Below are positions 16,166-21,379 of a stretch of 21,665 nt of DNA, in pieces. A program made the translations under genes and the position numbers. The stretch's first letter is position 1, and each line of letters starts with the position of its first letter. Location of the stretch: the IMG/VR virus record IMGVR_UViG_3300031785_000064, positions 1 to 21,665 of that record; one strand, given 5' to 3'. The notes beneath the pieces are model-generated. The model saw nothing but the letters and a program-made list of their open reading frames with translations. It was not told the origin of the DNA and made no database searches. This stretch comes from a virus.

Positions 16166-17710
16166 TCACGCACTCATCGCTGACTTAATTTTAACTTCTT
16201 TACCAAGATAGCGGAGCTTGTCTCTCCAACTTGGCGGTTCAACAATACGTTCGTGGAATGTAGAAAACTCCGTCATCATTAATCCAATCCATGCCAACGC
16301 ATCAACTTGGTCATCATGAACACCATTGGGGAAACGTAAAAGTTCTGCCACCAACGGGCCAGTAAATACTTCGTTACGCGGCAAGAACACCATCCCCTGC
16401 TGCATACGACCTTGAATGGCTCGTGCTCGAGCTTCTTTATCGCGGCGACCTACTTTCAAATCTTTGAAGTAAGCCTCATTAAGACCACGCTCCCTAGTAC
16501 GTTTTTCTAGAAACGGACCAAGCGCCATCTCAATATGGCCTTTTTCGATTCCGATAATCGAAGGCCTCCATAATTCATAACAGTCTAAAATACGTTCGAC
16601 AAGCTCAAAACCATCGAACCGTCCACGGATGACATCGACAACAAATAGATTATCGTACTCGTCAATACCAACCACCATACCAACTGAGTAGTCATTTCTA
16701 TCTCGCTTTCCTATAGCTAAGTCCCACGCACAGTAATAACGTAGTCGATCTTGGTCGATGTCCTCTCTGTCGTAGTACTGGATCATGTCTCTTGTAAAGT
16801 AATCACCATCATCTGCAACTGGATTTTGCTGATACAACGCTGACCAATCTCTAGGGCCCACGGCTCGTTGTATACGCTCCAGTGCATTAAGGTCATATCG
16901 TTCTGGGTGAAGTGCTTCTCCGGCTTCGCGGAACTCTTCATCTTCTTCTGCTATAGCGGGGTACTTTACTACTTCCCATTCGTCGCCACCTTCAGACATA
17001 TTTTTAAGAAGGCGCCCGACTAAATCGTCATCATGCCAGCGGGTCATAATTACAAGTATACCGCCGCCAGGCGCAAGACGTGTATATGCGGTGGAGGTGT
17101 ACCAGTCCCATGTGCTTTCCCGGTTATTTTGTGACTCTGCGTCCTCGCGGTTTTTAACAGGGTCATCAATCACTAATACATGCGCACCTTTACCAGTAAT
17201 ACCACCACCAACACCAGCGGCAACATAGCCACCACCGGCAGACGTTAGCCAGGCTTCAGCTGACTGCGAGTCAGGATCCAGGCGTGTTTTGAATGTAGTC
17301 TTGAACGACGGTTCACGAAGAGTTTGCCGTACTTTACGGCTGAAGGTCATAGCCAACGCTCCAGAGTACGAACAGCTTATGAACTCGTGTTGTGGGTTAC
17401 GTCCTAAATGCCAGGCTGGAAAGCCGACACTAGCAATAGTTGATTTACCTAGCCGCGGTGGCATTTGTAATATGAGTCTTGGGCTTTTTTTATTTACAAC
17501 ATCTTCAGAAAATTTTTCTAGTCTTTTACATATATCTTTGTGTACCCAGCCAGCCATGTAGTCAGGGTTGTTTCGTTCGATAAATGGTAACAGTCGACGG
17601 CGGGTAAGGAACCGTGCTGCGAGTTCTTGCTTCGCTAGTTCTTCGGCCGTGGCCCGTTGTTCGACTTCTTGGGGTGTTGGCTGATCAGGATCAGGCATAG
17701 CGTCCTGCAT
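16166..17710 (-). CDS. terL: Terminase large subunit (packaging ATPase/nuclease)
   Basis: This enzyme pumps DNA into the procapsid through the portal and cuts the concatemer. Counting from ATG 17710 (514 residues): Walker A PPRLGKST at 84-91; Walker B VLVIDDP at 178-184; coupling motif MTRWHDDDL at 222-230; RNase H-like nuclease with Asp330 in CAWDLA, Glu389 in GIEKG, and HDDQVDAL at 465-472. All key residues are present. The gene follows the small subunit and overlaps or abuts the portal gene, the standard packaging order. There is no ribosome site before ATG 17710, and the same frame stays open upstream and encodes a zinc-ribbon-like segment (see 17711-17812), so the true start is probably upstream. 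Confidence 0.96.
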   Translation of the reverse strand: MQDAMPDPDQPTPQEVEQRATAEELAKQELAARFLTRRRLLPFIERNNPDYMAGWVHKDICKRLEKFSEDVVNKKSPRLILQMPPRLGKSTIASVGFPAWHLGRNPQHEFISCSYSGALAMTFSRKVRQTLREPSFKTTFKTRLDPDSQSAEAWLTSAGGGYVAAGVGGGITGKGAHVLVIDDPVKNREDAESQNNRESTWDWYTSTAYTRLAPGGGILVIMTRWHDDDLVGRLLKNMSEGGDEWEVVKYPAIAEEDEEFREAGEALHPERYDLNALERIQRAVGPRDWSALYQQNPVADDGDYFTRDMIQYYDREDIDQDRLRYYCAWDLAIGKRDRNDYSVGMVVGIDEYDNLFVVDVIRGRFDGFELVERILDCYELWRPSIIGIEKGHIEMALGPFLEKRTRERGLNEAYFKDLKVGRRDKEARARAIQGRMQQGMVFLPRNEVFTGPLVAELLRFPNGVHDDQVDALAWIGLMMTEFSTFHERIVEPPSWRDKLRYLGKEVKIKSAMSA

Positions 17711-17812
17711 ATCAGCAACACAATACGCACAGTACCCATCATCACCAGAGTAAAGTGTTTCTGGTTGAGACTTGTGGCAACGTTTGCACTCTATGTGTTG
17801 TACCTCAGTCAG
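17711..17812 (-). other. Probable N-terminal zinc-ribbon extension of the large terminase, non-AUG start
   Basis: Upstream of ATG 17710 the frame continues without a stop and encodes IECKRCHKSQPE, then LYSGDDGYCAYCVAD: two CxxC pairs about 15 residues apart, a zinc-ribbon pattern. No ATG, GTG or TTG exists between the previous in-frame stop (TAG near 17840) and this part. A CTG at 17812 (then TEVQH) has GGAG seven bases before it, inside the end of the small-subunit gene, and would overlap the TerS stop by eight bases. Such a start gives a protein of 548 residues. Alternatives are another non-AUG start or a frameshift out of TerS. Confidence 0.6.
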
Positions 17813-18311
17813 CTTTCGGCTCCAGATGATCGATAGTTTTGCCTGCTAGCTCCAACAACTCTTCGTCAGTCATACGTTCAAGTTGTTTGGATCCGTTTAT
17901 TTGTATGTTGACCAGCGGTTTTGTTTCTTCTTTAGCCAGCCCATGTAATTTGACAAGAGAGTCAGTAGTGTTCTTCATCTCTGTAGCGTTGGCGCTAGAG
18001 TTGAACGCTTTTATATACATCCAATGAGCGTCGGACATTTCGAACCGTACTTCTTCTCTGTTTTGCTCACGGAAGTACTCAATGGCTTTTGCAACAGCTG
18101 GACGTTTTTCGATGTCGTAAGCAGAACGCTCAGAGTACCCCGCAGCTCTGGCGGATGCTTTTATGTTCATACCACCAACGCGCGCGAGTACGTACGTCTC
18201 TTGTTGAGTCGTAAGTTCGTTTAAATTTAATCCGGCATATCGGAGGTGCGACTGAAATTCAACTTTAGGGTCGAGCTCAGTGATTTCCGTTTCTTTGGGC
18301 TGCAATTTCAT
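17805..18311 (-). CDS. terS: Terminase small subunit (DNA recognition)
   Basis: A 168-residue protein directly before the large subunit. Residues about 33-70 (TTQQETYVLARVGGMNIKAS, then ARAAGYSERSAYDIEKRPAV) match the helix-turn-helix of small terminase subunits, which bind the packaging site; the middle and C-terminal parts are helical (about 80-130) and charged, suited to ring formation and contact with TerL. Start ATG 18311 overlaps the previous gene by 35 bases; no strong ribosome site is seen, so coupling to the upstream gene is likely. The stop is followed at once by the zinc-ribbon coding segment of TerL. Confidence 0.88.
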   Translation of the reverse strand: MKLQPKETEITELDPKVEFQSHLRYAGLNLNELTTQQETYVLARVGGMNIKASARAAGYSERSAYDIEKRPAVAKAIEYFREQNREEVRFEMSDAHWMYIKAFNSSANATEMKNTTDSLVKLHGLAKEETKPLVNIQINGSKQLERMTDEELLELAGKTIDHLEPKAD

Positions 18312-18552
18312 CTCGGACCGAGTTATCTAGATTTATAAAAACAGGTAGACAATCATCCGGTAAGGAGTCGGACACGTCTTCCCACCAGTCAATAAAGTCT
18401 TCCTTGCTCCAGTCCATGGATTCAAACAACTCAACCACCATGTTGAAGTCGTAAGCAACTACCTCGCCACCTTGCATAAGGTTAGCTGTACCTATGATTG
18501 CACTGTCCAAACCGTCCAGGGCCACAACTTTTGTCTGTGAAGTAGTTATCAT
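18277..18552 (-). CDS. Small acidic protein of unknown function upstream of terS (91 aa)
   Basis: A 91-residue protein, strongly acidic, with a Trp-rich acidic helical segment (about 45-65: FESMDWSKEDFIDWWEDVSD). I do not recognise a family. It ends 35 bases inside terS in another frame, so the pair is coupled. The start at 18552 has no clear ribosome site; a palindrome (18560-18576) lies only seven bases before the ATG and could hide or control the start. Its position suggests a role in early packaging or late control, but nothing in the sequence shows this. Confidence 0.65.
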   Translation of the reverse strand: MITTSQTKVVALDGLDSAIIGTANLMQGGEVVAYDFNMVVELFESMDWSKEDFIDWWEDVSDSLPDDCLPVFINLDNSVRDEIAAQRNGNH

Positions 18553-18559
18553 GCTTAAT

Positions 18560-18576
18560 TATTAGTCGAACTAATA
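18560..18576. repeat. 17-bp palindrome, copy 2 of the TATTAGT-N3-ACTAATA dyad
   Basis: Seven-base arms TATTAGT and ACTAATA separated by CGA. It sits in the 25-base gap between the nuclease gene and the 91-residue gene. The arms and the spacing equal those of the inner part of the palindrome at 12885-12905 upstream of the capsid gene. It may be an operator for a phage regulator or an RNA hairpin between cistrons. Confidence 0.7.
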
Positions 18577-18577
18577 C

Positions 18578-19075
18578 CTAGTCACAAGAAAAATCATAAA
18601 TATTTTTTACCCACCAATAGAGCGAGGCTTCATCTAAGTTATTCTTTATTATATTTACGCGGGCGCAAACAAGTTGGATGTTGTCGATTGTGTAATCCTC
18701 GGTGCTGCGGATGCGGTCAATACTGGCGTTAAACTCTTTGCGTTCCCCGCGATCGTAATGGTGTGTCATATATACACCGCTCAAAGCACACCGGCCGCCT
18801 TGAGCCTCCCAACATGCTAAAACATCTTCAACAGATATTTCCCACTTATATTTACCCTTCTTTGTGACAGACGATTTATGTTTACTGTACAAGTCTTTTA
18901 GGAAAAAAACTGAGTCTTGCGAGTTGCGGTACATACGTCTATTAGAGACGCATTCGTTACAACGGTTTACACGGCCGGTTCCATCGGTATCGTTTTGAGA
19001 TTTAGCTATAGGGCCAAAATCTGATAGCGGCTTGGTCTCGCCGCAGTACAAACAAGTCTTACTCTTCACTGACAT
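18578..19075 (-). CDS. HNH-type endonuclease with N-terminal zinc finger
   Basis: A 165-residue protein. Residues Cys8/Cys11 and Cys39/Cys42 form a CxxC...CxxC zinc finger. The C-terminal half has the pattern of one HNH subgroup: GRCALSG (94-100), NASIDRI (116-122), DYTIDNIQLVC (127-137) and VNIIKNN (140-146). In this subgroup the first His is often replaced or shifted; here His105/His106 are the candidates, so the catalytic centre is not certain. HNH enzymes next to terminase genes often help cleavage during packaging; others are free-standing homing endonucleases. It is the first gene of the leftward block, has no clear ribosome site, and lies beside an AT-rich divergent region that probably holds its promoter. 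Confidence 0.82.
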   Translation of the reverse strand: MSVKSKTCLYCGETKPLSDFGPIAKSQNDTDGTGRVNRCNECVSNRRMYRNSQDSVFFLKDLYSKHKSSVTKKGKYKWEISVEDVLACWEAQGGRCALSGVYMTHHYDRGERKEFNASIDRIRSTEDYTIDNIQLVCARVNIIKNNLDEASLYWWVKNIYDFSCD

Positions 19076-19249
19076 AGTTTGTACTGACGCATCACTAGTA
19101 AAAAGTCTAGGAAAAATTTTTTAAAAATTTTTTTTCGTTTTTTACGTCAGAAACGCTGAGACATACCATCCCCTGCTGGCTGTCAGGGCGTCCCCGTCCC
19201 CCGATTGCACCATGGAACCTTGTTTTACATCCTACCCCGTGGGTCCCAT
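19076..19249. promoter_or_regulatory. Divergent intergenic region with AT tract and inverted repeats
   Basis: This region separates the leftward late block from the rightward small genes and should carry promoters for both. It holds alternating A and T runs at about 19111-19143, which are expected to bend DNA, flanked by CTGACG (19084-19089) and CGTCAG (19145-19150), an inverted pair. A 10-bp sequence CTGGCTGTCA at 19176-19185 is repeated inverted at 20097-20106. No unambiguous -35/-10 pair could be named. Confidence 0.55.
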
Positions 19250-19313
19250 ACGTCGAAAGCTAAAGCTTTCAACGTTTGACAGTTCTAGTGTCAAACAGAA
19301 AAAGGAGTTTGTT
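19250..19313 (+). promoter_or_regulatory. Leader module 1: UAAA-loop hairpin, TGACAGTT, ribosome site
   Basis: Hairpin GAAAGC-TAAA-GCTTTC (19255-19270), extended by ACGT/ACGT across a C-A mismatch. A second hairpin follows, GTTTGACA/TGTCAAAC (19274-19281 and 19289-19296, 8 bp). Then ACAGAAAAAGGAG and ATG 19314. The same order occurs at 19571, 20535 and 21321. Confidence 0.75.
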
Positions 19314-19583
19314 ATGACATATTTATCAGCAGTCACCACCGGGCTCGGCTTCTTCACAGGCGTCATGCTCGGATGGGTTCTCGTTGCAATCGCACTCTTC
19401 ACAGCCTACCTACTGGTCAAGTTCTTCAGCAAGCCTGAAGCACCTGATGTCACCGTCGAGGAGCGCAACCCTTTCGACGACTTCCTGCACCACTGGGACC
19501 ATATCCAGAACGAGCCAGCGTATGTACGTCGGAGCGAAGGCGAACAGCTTGAGTTCAACTTCAACCATGACGACAGAAGCTAA
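19314..19583 (+). CDS. Small membrane protein, first gene of the rightward block (89 aa)
   Basis: An 89-residue protein. Residues about 5-38 form one or two closely spaced hydrophobic segments (TTGLGFFTGVMLGWVLVAIA and following), then a short Lys-containing turn, and an acidic, aromatic C-terminus (NPFDDFLHHWDHI, ending NFNHDDRS) that would face the cytoplasm if the basic turn stays inside. I chose ATG 19314 because AAAGGAG stands seven bases before it; a longer reading from 19212 would run through the hairpin leader. Codons favour C in third position, unlike the virion genes on the other strand. The TAA stop forms the loop of the next hairpin. No known family; early phage membrane proteins often affect the host envelope or superinfection, which is only a possibility here. 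Confidence 0.8.
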   Translation: MTYLSAVTTGLGFFTGVMLGWVLVAIALFTAYLLVKFFSKPEAPDVTVEERNPFDDFLHHWDHIQNEPAYVRRSEGEQLEFNFNHDDRS

Positions 19584-19633
19584 AGCTTCCGTCGTCTGTC
19601 AATTCTTTTGCCTAGACAGAAAAGGAGATTGTT
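19571..19633 (+). promoter_or_regulatory. Leader module 2: UAAA-loop hairpin and ribosome site
   Basis: GAAGC-TAAA-GCTTC (19576-19589), extended outward by CGAC/GTCG across an A-C mismatch. The TAA in the loop is the stop codon of the preceding gene. A second pairing, TCTGTC (19595-19600) with GACAGA (19615-19620), ends directly before AAAGGAG. Start ATG is at 19634. Confidence 0.75.
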
Positions 19634-19825
19634 ATGGCGAAATATAAAGTATCCGTACCTCGGGTATGGAAATCGGATGGTAAAGAGAAGACCAGCTGGA
19701 AAGACCTCGGTCTTGCCATGGATGCCAAGAACGGTATCCGGGTCAATCTTAACTTTATGCCGTTGGTCAAGGATGGTGAACCTGAGTCTATCTTCTTGTT
19801 CCCCATCGAGAGTAAGGAGGAGTAA
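19634..19825 (+). CDS. Small beta-rich phage protein of unknown function (63 aa)
   Basis: A 63-residue protein that appears to be all beta: KYKVSVPRVWKSDGKEKTSW, then a Gly-containing turn, GIRVNLNFMPL and ESIFLFPIE. The layout of an aromatic/basic first half, KTSW, and a hydrophobic last strand is familiar from small conserved phage and plasmid proteins, but I cannot name a family with confidence. AAAGGAG lies before the ATG, and it is followed after two bases by the next gene, whose ribosome site (AAGGAGG) lies in its last codons. Both are probably made from the same leader module. Confidence 0.78.
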   Translation: MAKYKVSVPRVWKSDGKEKTSWKDLGLAMDAKNGIRVNLNFMPLVKDGEPESIFLFPIESKEE

Positions 19826-19827
19826 TC

Positions 19828-20004
19828 ATGAAACTCTCAACGTTGCTAGCCCGTGGCTATAATGCAACCAAGGTAGTGGCTTCGGTCACTACCGCCGTTG
19901 CCAAGAATACAGCTGCGGAAATCAAATCAGAAGCTACTCGCCTCGAACGCGAGAAAGCCGAAAAGATTCTGGCTCAGTTAAACAAAGATGAGTCAGCGTC
20001 CTAA
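19828..20004 (+). CDS. Small helical charged protein (58 aa)
   Basis: This 58-residue gene starts at ATG 19828 after an AAGGAGG site and ends at TAA 20004. The first half is Ala/Val/Thr-rich and weakly hydrophobic (KVVASVTTAVAKNTA); the second half is a charged helix with heptad-like Glu/Lys/Arg (EATRLEREKAEKILAQLNKD). It may be amphipathic, lying on a membrane or pairing as a coiled coil. It is the last gene before a strong terminator, which supports the reading frame. No family recognised. Confidence 0.7.
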   Translation: MKLSTLLARGYNATKVVASVTTAVAKNTAAEIKSEATRLEREKAEKILAQLNKDESAS

Positions 20005-20013
20005 CATCAATCA

Positions 20014-20046
20014 GGGAACCAGCCAAGCGGTTGGTTCCCTTTTCTT
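20014..20046 (+). terminator. Rho-independent terminator
   Basis: An 11-bp stem, GGGAACCAGCC with GGTTGGTTCCC (one G-U pair), closes an AAGC loop and is followed by TTTTCTTCT. It stands ten bases after the stop of the 58-residue gene and ends the first rightward transcription unit. Confidence 0.9.
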
Positions 20047-20055
20047 CTCGAAAGT

Positions 20056-20088
20056 AAAAAGGTCGGCCTTTGGCCGTCTCTTTTTTTT
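20056..20088 (+). terminator. Second, weaker terminator
   Basis: CGGCC-TTT-GGCCG (20064-20076) is followed within a few bases by a run of T (20081-20088); an A run precedes it, so some termination from the other direction is possible. It may back up the terminator at 20014 and isolate the following non-coding region from read-through. Confidence 0.75.
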
Positions 20089-20103
20089 AGGGGACGTGAC
20101 AGC

Positions 20104-20164
20104 CAGGGGCATTGTGTGCTGTCAGAGGGCATCGGTTCACTGTTCTGGGGCATCGCTCAGATGT
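20104..20164 (+). repeat. Three direct repeats of a GGGCATYG unit, 20-21 bp period
   Basis: GGGCATTG at 20107, GGGCATCG at 20127 and at 20148, each followed by five or six variable bases and TGT. The period of 20 then 21 bp equals two helical turns, so bound proteins would lie on one face of the DNA. Confidence 0.7.
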
Positions 20165-20220
20165 TCATGATCCGTTCTCAACGGTCACCTGTCCCTGGTC
20201 CTCTGTCCCCGGACGACGGT

Positions 20221-20515
20221 CGTGGTACCACGAAAATACAGGTTCTGGTACACACCTGGTACCGAAAATGGTACACGCTAAACCCTTGACCGTGAACCGT
20301 AAATCGTAAACCACTAACCTTTGGTACCATTGGTACCACCACCACACGGTTTAGTTTTAGAAAACGGTTTATTGATTTTGTTTTTTCAACATCAAAAGAC
20401 CCCCCCTAAAACTGGTACCAGTGGTACCACTAAACCTTTAACCAATAACATCAAACACTTAATCATGATTCATTGCTGGTACACAGCTGGTACCGACCGG
20501 TACCAAGCGGTACCA
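20221..20515. repeat. Cluster of twelve GGTACC/GGTACA sites
   Basis: GGTACC begins at 20224, 20258, 20323, 20332, 20414, 20423, 20489, 20499 and 20509; GGTACA begins at 20247, 20270 and 20478. Three are 12-bp perfect palindromes: 20221-20232, 20411-20422 and 20420-20431. Neighbouring sites lie 9-12 bp apart, about one helical turn. A 21-bp unit at 20245-20265 recurs at 20476-20496 with one change. Confidence 0.85.
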
Positions 20516-20534
20516 CGATAATGGACCGTGGTTC

Positions 20535-20603
20535 ACGCTTCATGGCTAAAGCATGAAGCGTCTGACAGTTTATGTGTATATCAACAGAAAAAGGAGATTT
20601 GAT
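20535..20603 (+). promoter_or_regulatory. Leader module 3: UAAA-loop hairpin and ribosome site
   Basis: ACGCTTCATG (20535-20544) pairs perfectly with CATGAAGCGT (20552-20561); the inner C-TAAA-G closes the loop with one bulged G. Then CTGACAGTT, a spacer, ACAGAAAAAGGAG and ATG 20604. This is the longest stem of the four modules. Confidence 0.75.
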
Positions 20604-20678
20604 ATGTTGAAATATTATGATGGTTTGTTGGGCATCTGCTTACTGCTGCTGCTCATGGTTGGATTTGGAATCATATAG
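20604..20678 (+). CDS. Membrane microprotein (24 aa)
   Basis: ATG 20604 has an AAAGGAG site at good spacing and a full leader module before it. The 24-residue product begins MLKYYDGL and is otherwise one hydrophobic stretch (LGICLLLLLMVGFGII), enough to cross a membrane. The stop TAG is followed at once by the AGGAGG site of the next gene, as in a tight operon. No relative recognised. Such microproteins in phages can act on host membrane enzymes or on lysis, but nothing here shows which. Confidence 0.65.
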   Translation: MLKYYDGLLGICLLLLLMVGFGII

Positions 20679-20690
20679 GAGGAAGAAACA

Positions 20691-20849
20691 ATGTATGAAT
20701 TTCAAATAGCACTGGAACTAATGCGTGACGCAAGACGCTATGGCGTAACGAAACACGTACTACAAACGGCCCGTAAGTACCGGGAACAAAATGCAACCGC
20801 ATCTCTCTCAGATTGTATCTGGGAGGGATATTGTGAATGGGTGAAGTAA
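20691..20849 (+). CDS. Small basic/helical protein of unknown function (52 aa)
   Basis: ATG 20691 follows AGGAGG by about eight bases. The 52-residue product is helical, with a basic middle (LMRDARRYGVTKHVLQTARK) and an aromatic end with two Cys (SDCIWEGYCEWVK). The end overlaps the start of the next gene by 13 bases (or one base, if that gene starts at ATG 20849). Family unknown; the regular overlap and good ribosome site support a real gene. Confidence 0.7.
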   Translation: MYEFQIALELMRDARRYGVTKHVLQTARKYREQNATASLSDCIWEGYCEWVK

Positions 20850-21349
20850 TGAATAGTTTGGATAAAGCAATGCAACTTATGTTGCAGGAAAAAAGAAATC
20901 AGTTGTGGAAAGTGTCCGCACGTATGGACAACGCAATGATTGAAGCCTTTGAAAGTAAGGGTCTTAAAGCAAACGACTACATGGAGATCGATAAGTATAG
21001 TGGCTTCGGCAACATGCGACTCAAGCCAGGCGTTGAAGATGAACTTAGTTGGGAGAACCAAGTGAAGCAAGCAAAAGCTAATTGTCTGCACTTGCACACA
21101 ACCGTTCATGAATACGTCAAAATTAAAATGGCTGAGTCAAAAGAAGAGAAGAAGAATAGACCACCAGACGAAGAGATGTTGGACTGGGAAGTCGACATGA
21201 ATGAAAACGTGGGCATGTTGATGCATGAGTGTGAGCAGTTAGAGTTTGCTGCCGAGTACTGGAAGCGAAACTACTTTGACTTGGCACAAGAACATCATGA
21301 GTTATCCAAGACACACTGCGCGCCCAACTCTAAAGAGTTGAGCGACTGA
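20837..21349 (+). CDS. Helical protein of unknown function (170 aa)
   Basis: The largest gene of the rightward block. The start may be ATG 20837 (MGEVMNSL), with GGGAGGG about ten bases before it, or ATG 20849 (MNSLDKAM), which overlaps the previous stop as TAATG; I keep the longer form. The product is rich in Lys, Glu, Met and Asn; helical segments at about 5-45 and 80-160 (VKQAKANCLHLHTTVHEYVK; MLDWEVDMNENVGMLMHECE) are separated by a Gly-containing loop (YSGFGNMRLKPG). No enzyme motif or membrane segment is seen. The TGA stop lies inside the TGACAG of the next leader module. Function unknown. Confidence 0.8.
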   Translation: MGEVMNSLDKAMQLMLQEKRNQLWKVSARMDNAMIEAFESKGLKANDYMEIDKYSGFGNMRLKPGVEDELSWENQVKQAKANCLHLHTTVHEYVKIKMAESKEEKKNRPPDEEMLDWEVDMNENVGMLMHECEQLEFAAEYWKRNYFDLAQEHHELSKTHCAPNSKELSD

Positions 21350-21379
21350 CAGCTTGTATGTTGAAGAAAGGAGGATGTC
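21321..21379 (+). promoter_or_regulatory. Leader module 4: UAAA-loop hairpin and ribosome site
   Basis: CAACTC-TAAA-GAGTTG (21325-21340), extended by CGC/GCG across a C-A mismatch. It lies in the last codons of the preceding gene; then CTGACAGC, a spacer and GAAAGGAGG before ATG 21380. Confidence 0.7.

Larger units (their letters stand above)
20089..20603. other. Non-coding region rich in short repeats; candidate replication origin or regulator hub
   Basis: About 515 bases with no credible gene. It contains an inverted repeat TGACAGC/GCTGTCA (20097-20124), three direct repeats of GGGCATYG (20104-20164), twelve GGTACC/GGTACA sites (20224-20514), and an AT-rich tract (about 20346-20398) between two groups of these sites. 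Direct repeats with helical spacing next to an AT-rich segment are the usual form of an iteron-type origin, but no DnaA box and no replication gene is seen in the window. A regulatory or partition function is equally possible. Confidence 0.5.

Noticed and set aside
19274-19300. Promoter with -35 TTGACA within leader module 1
   Set aside because: No -10 box lies at 16-18 bp, and the related boxes in the other copies read CTGACA or CTGTCA.
19212-19313. Longer start of the 89-residue membrane protein at ATG 19212
   Set aside because: The extension runs through the hairpin module and ribosome site, which fit ATG 19314.
19634-19825. Single-stranded DNA-binding protein
   Set aside because: The product is only 63 residues and lacks recognisable OB-fold or acidic-tail motifs; beta-rich look alone is not enough.
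20224-20514. CRISPR array
   Set aside because: The repeats are six to twelve bases long and irregularly spaced; there are no long identical repeats with unique spacers and no cas genes.
20321-20521. Plus-strand frame of 66 residues in the repeat region
   Set aside because: It is a by-product of repeated GGTACC units, with no ribosome site and low-complexity product.
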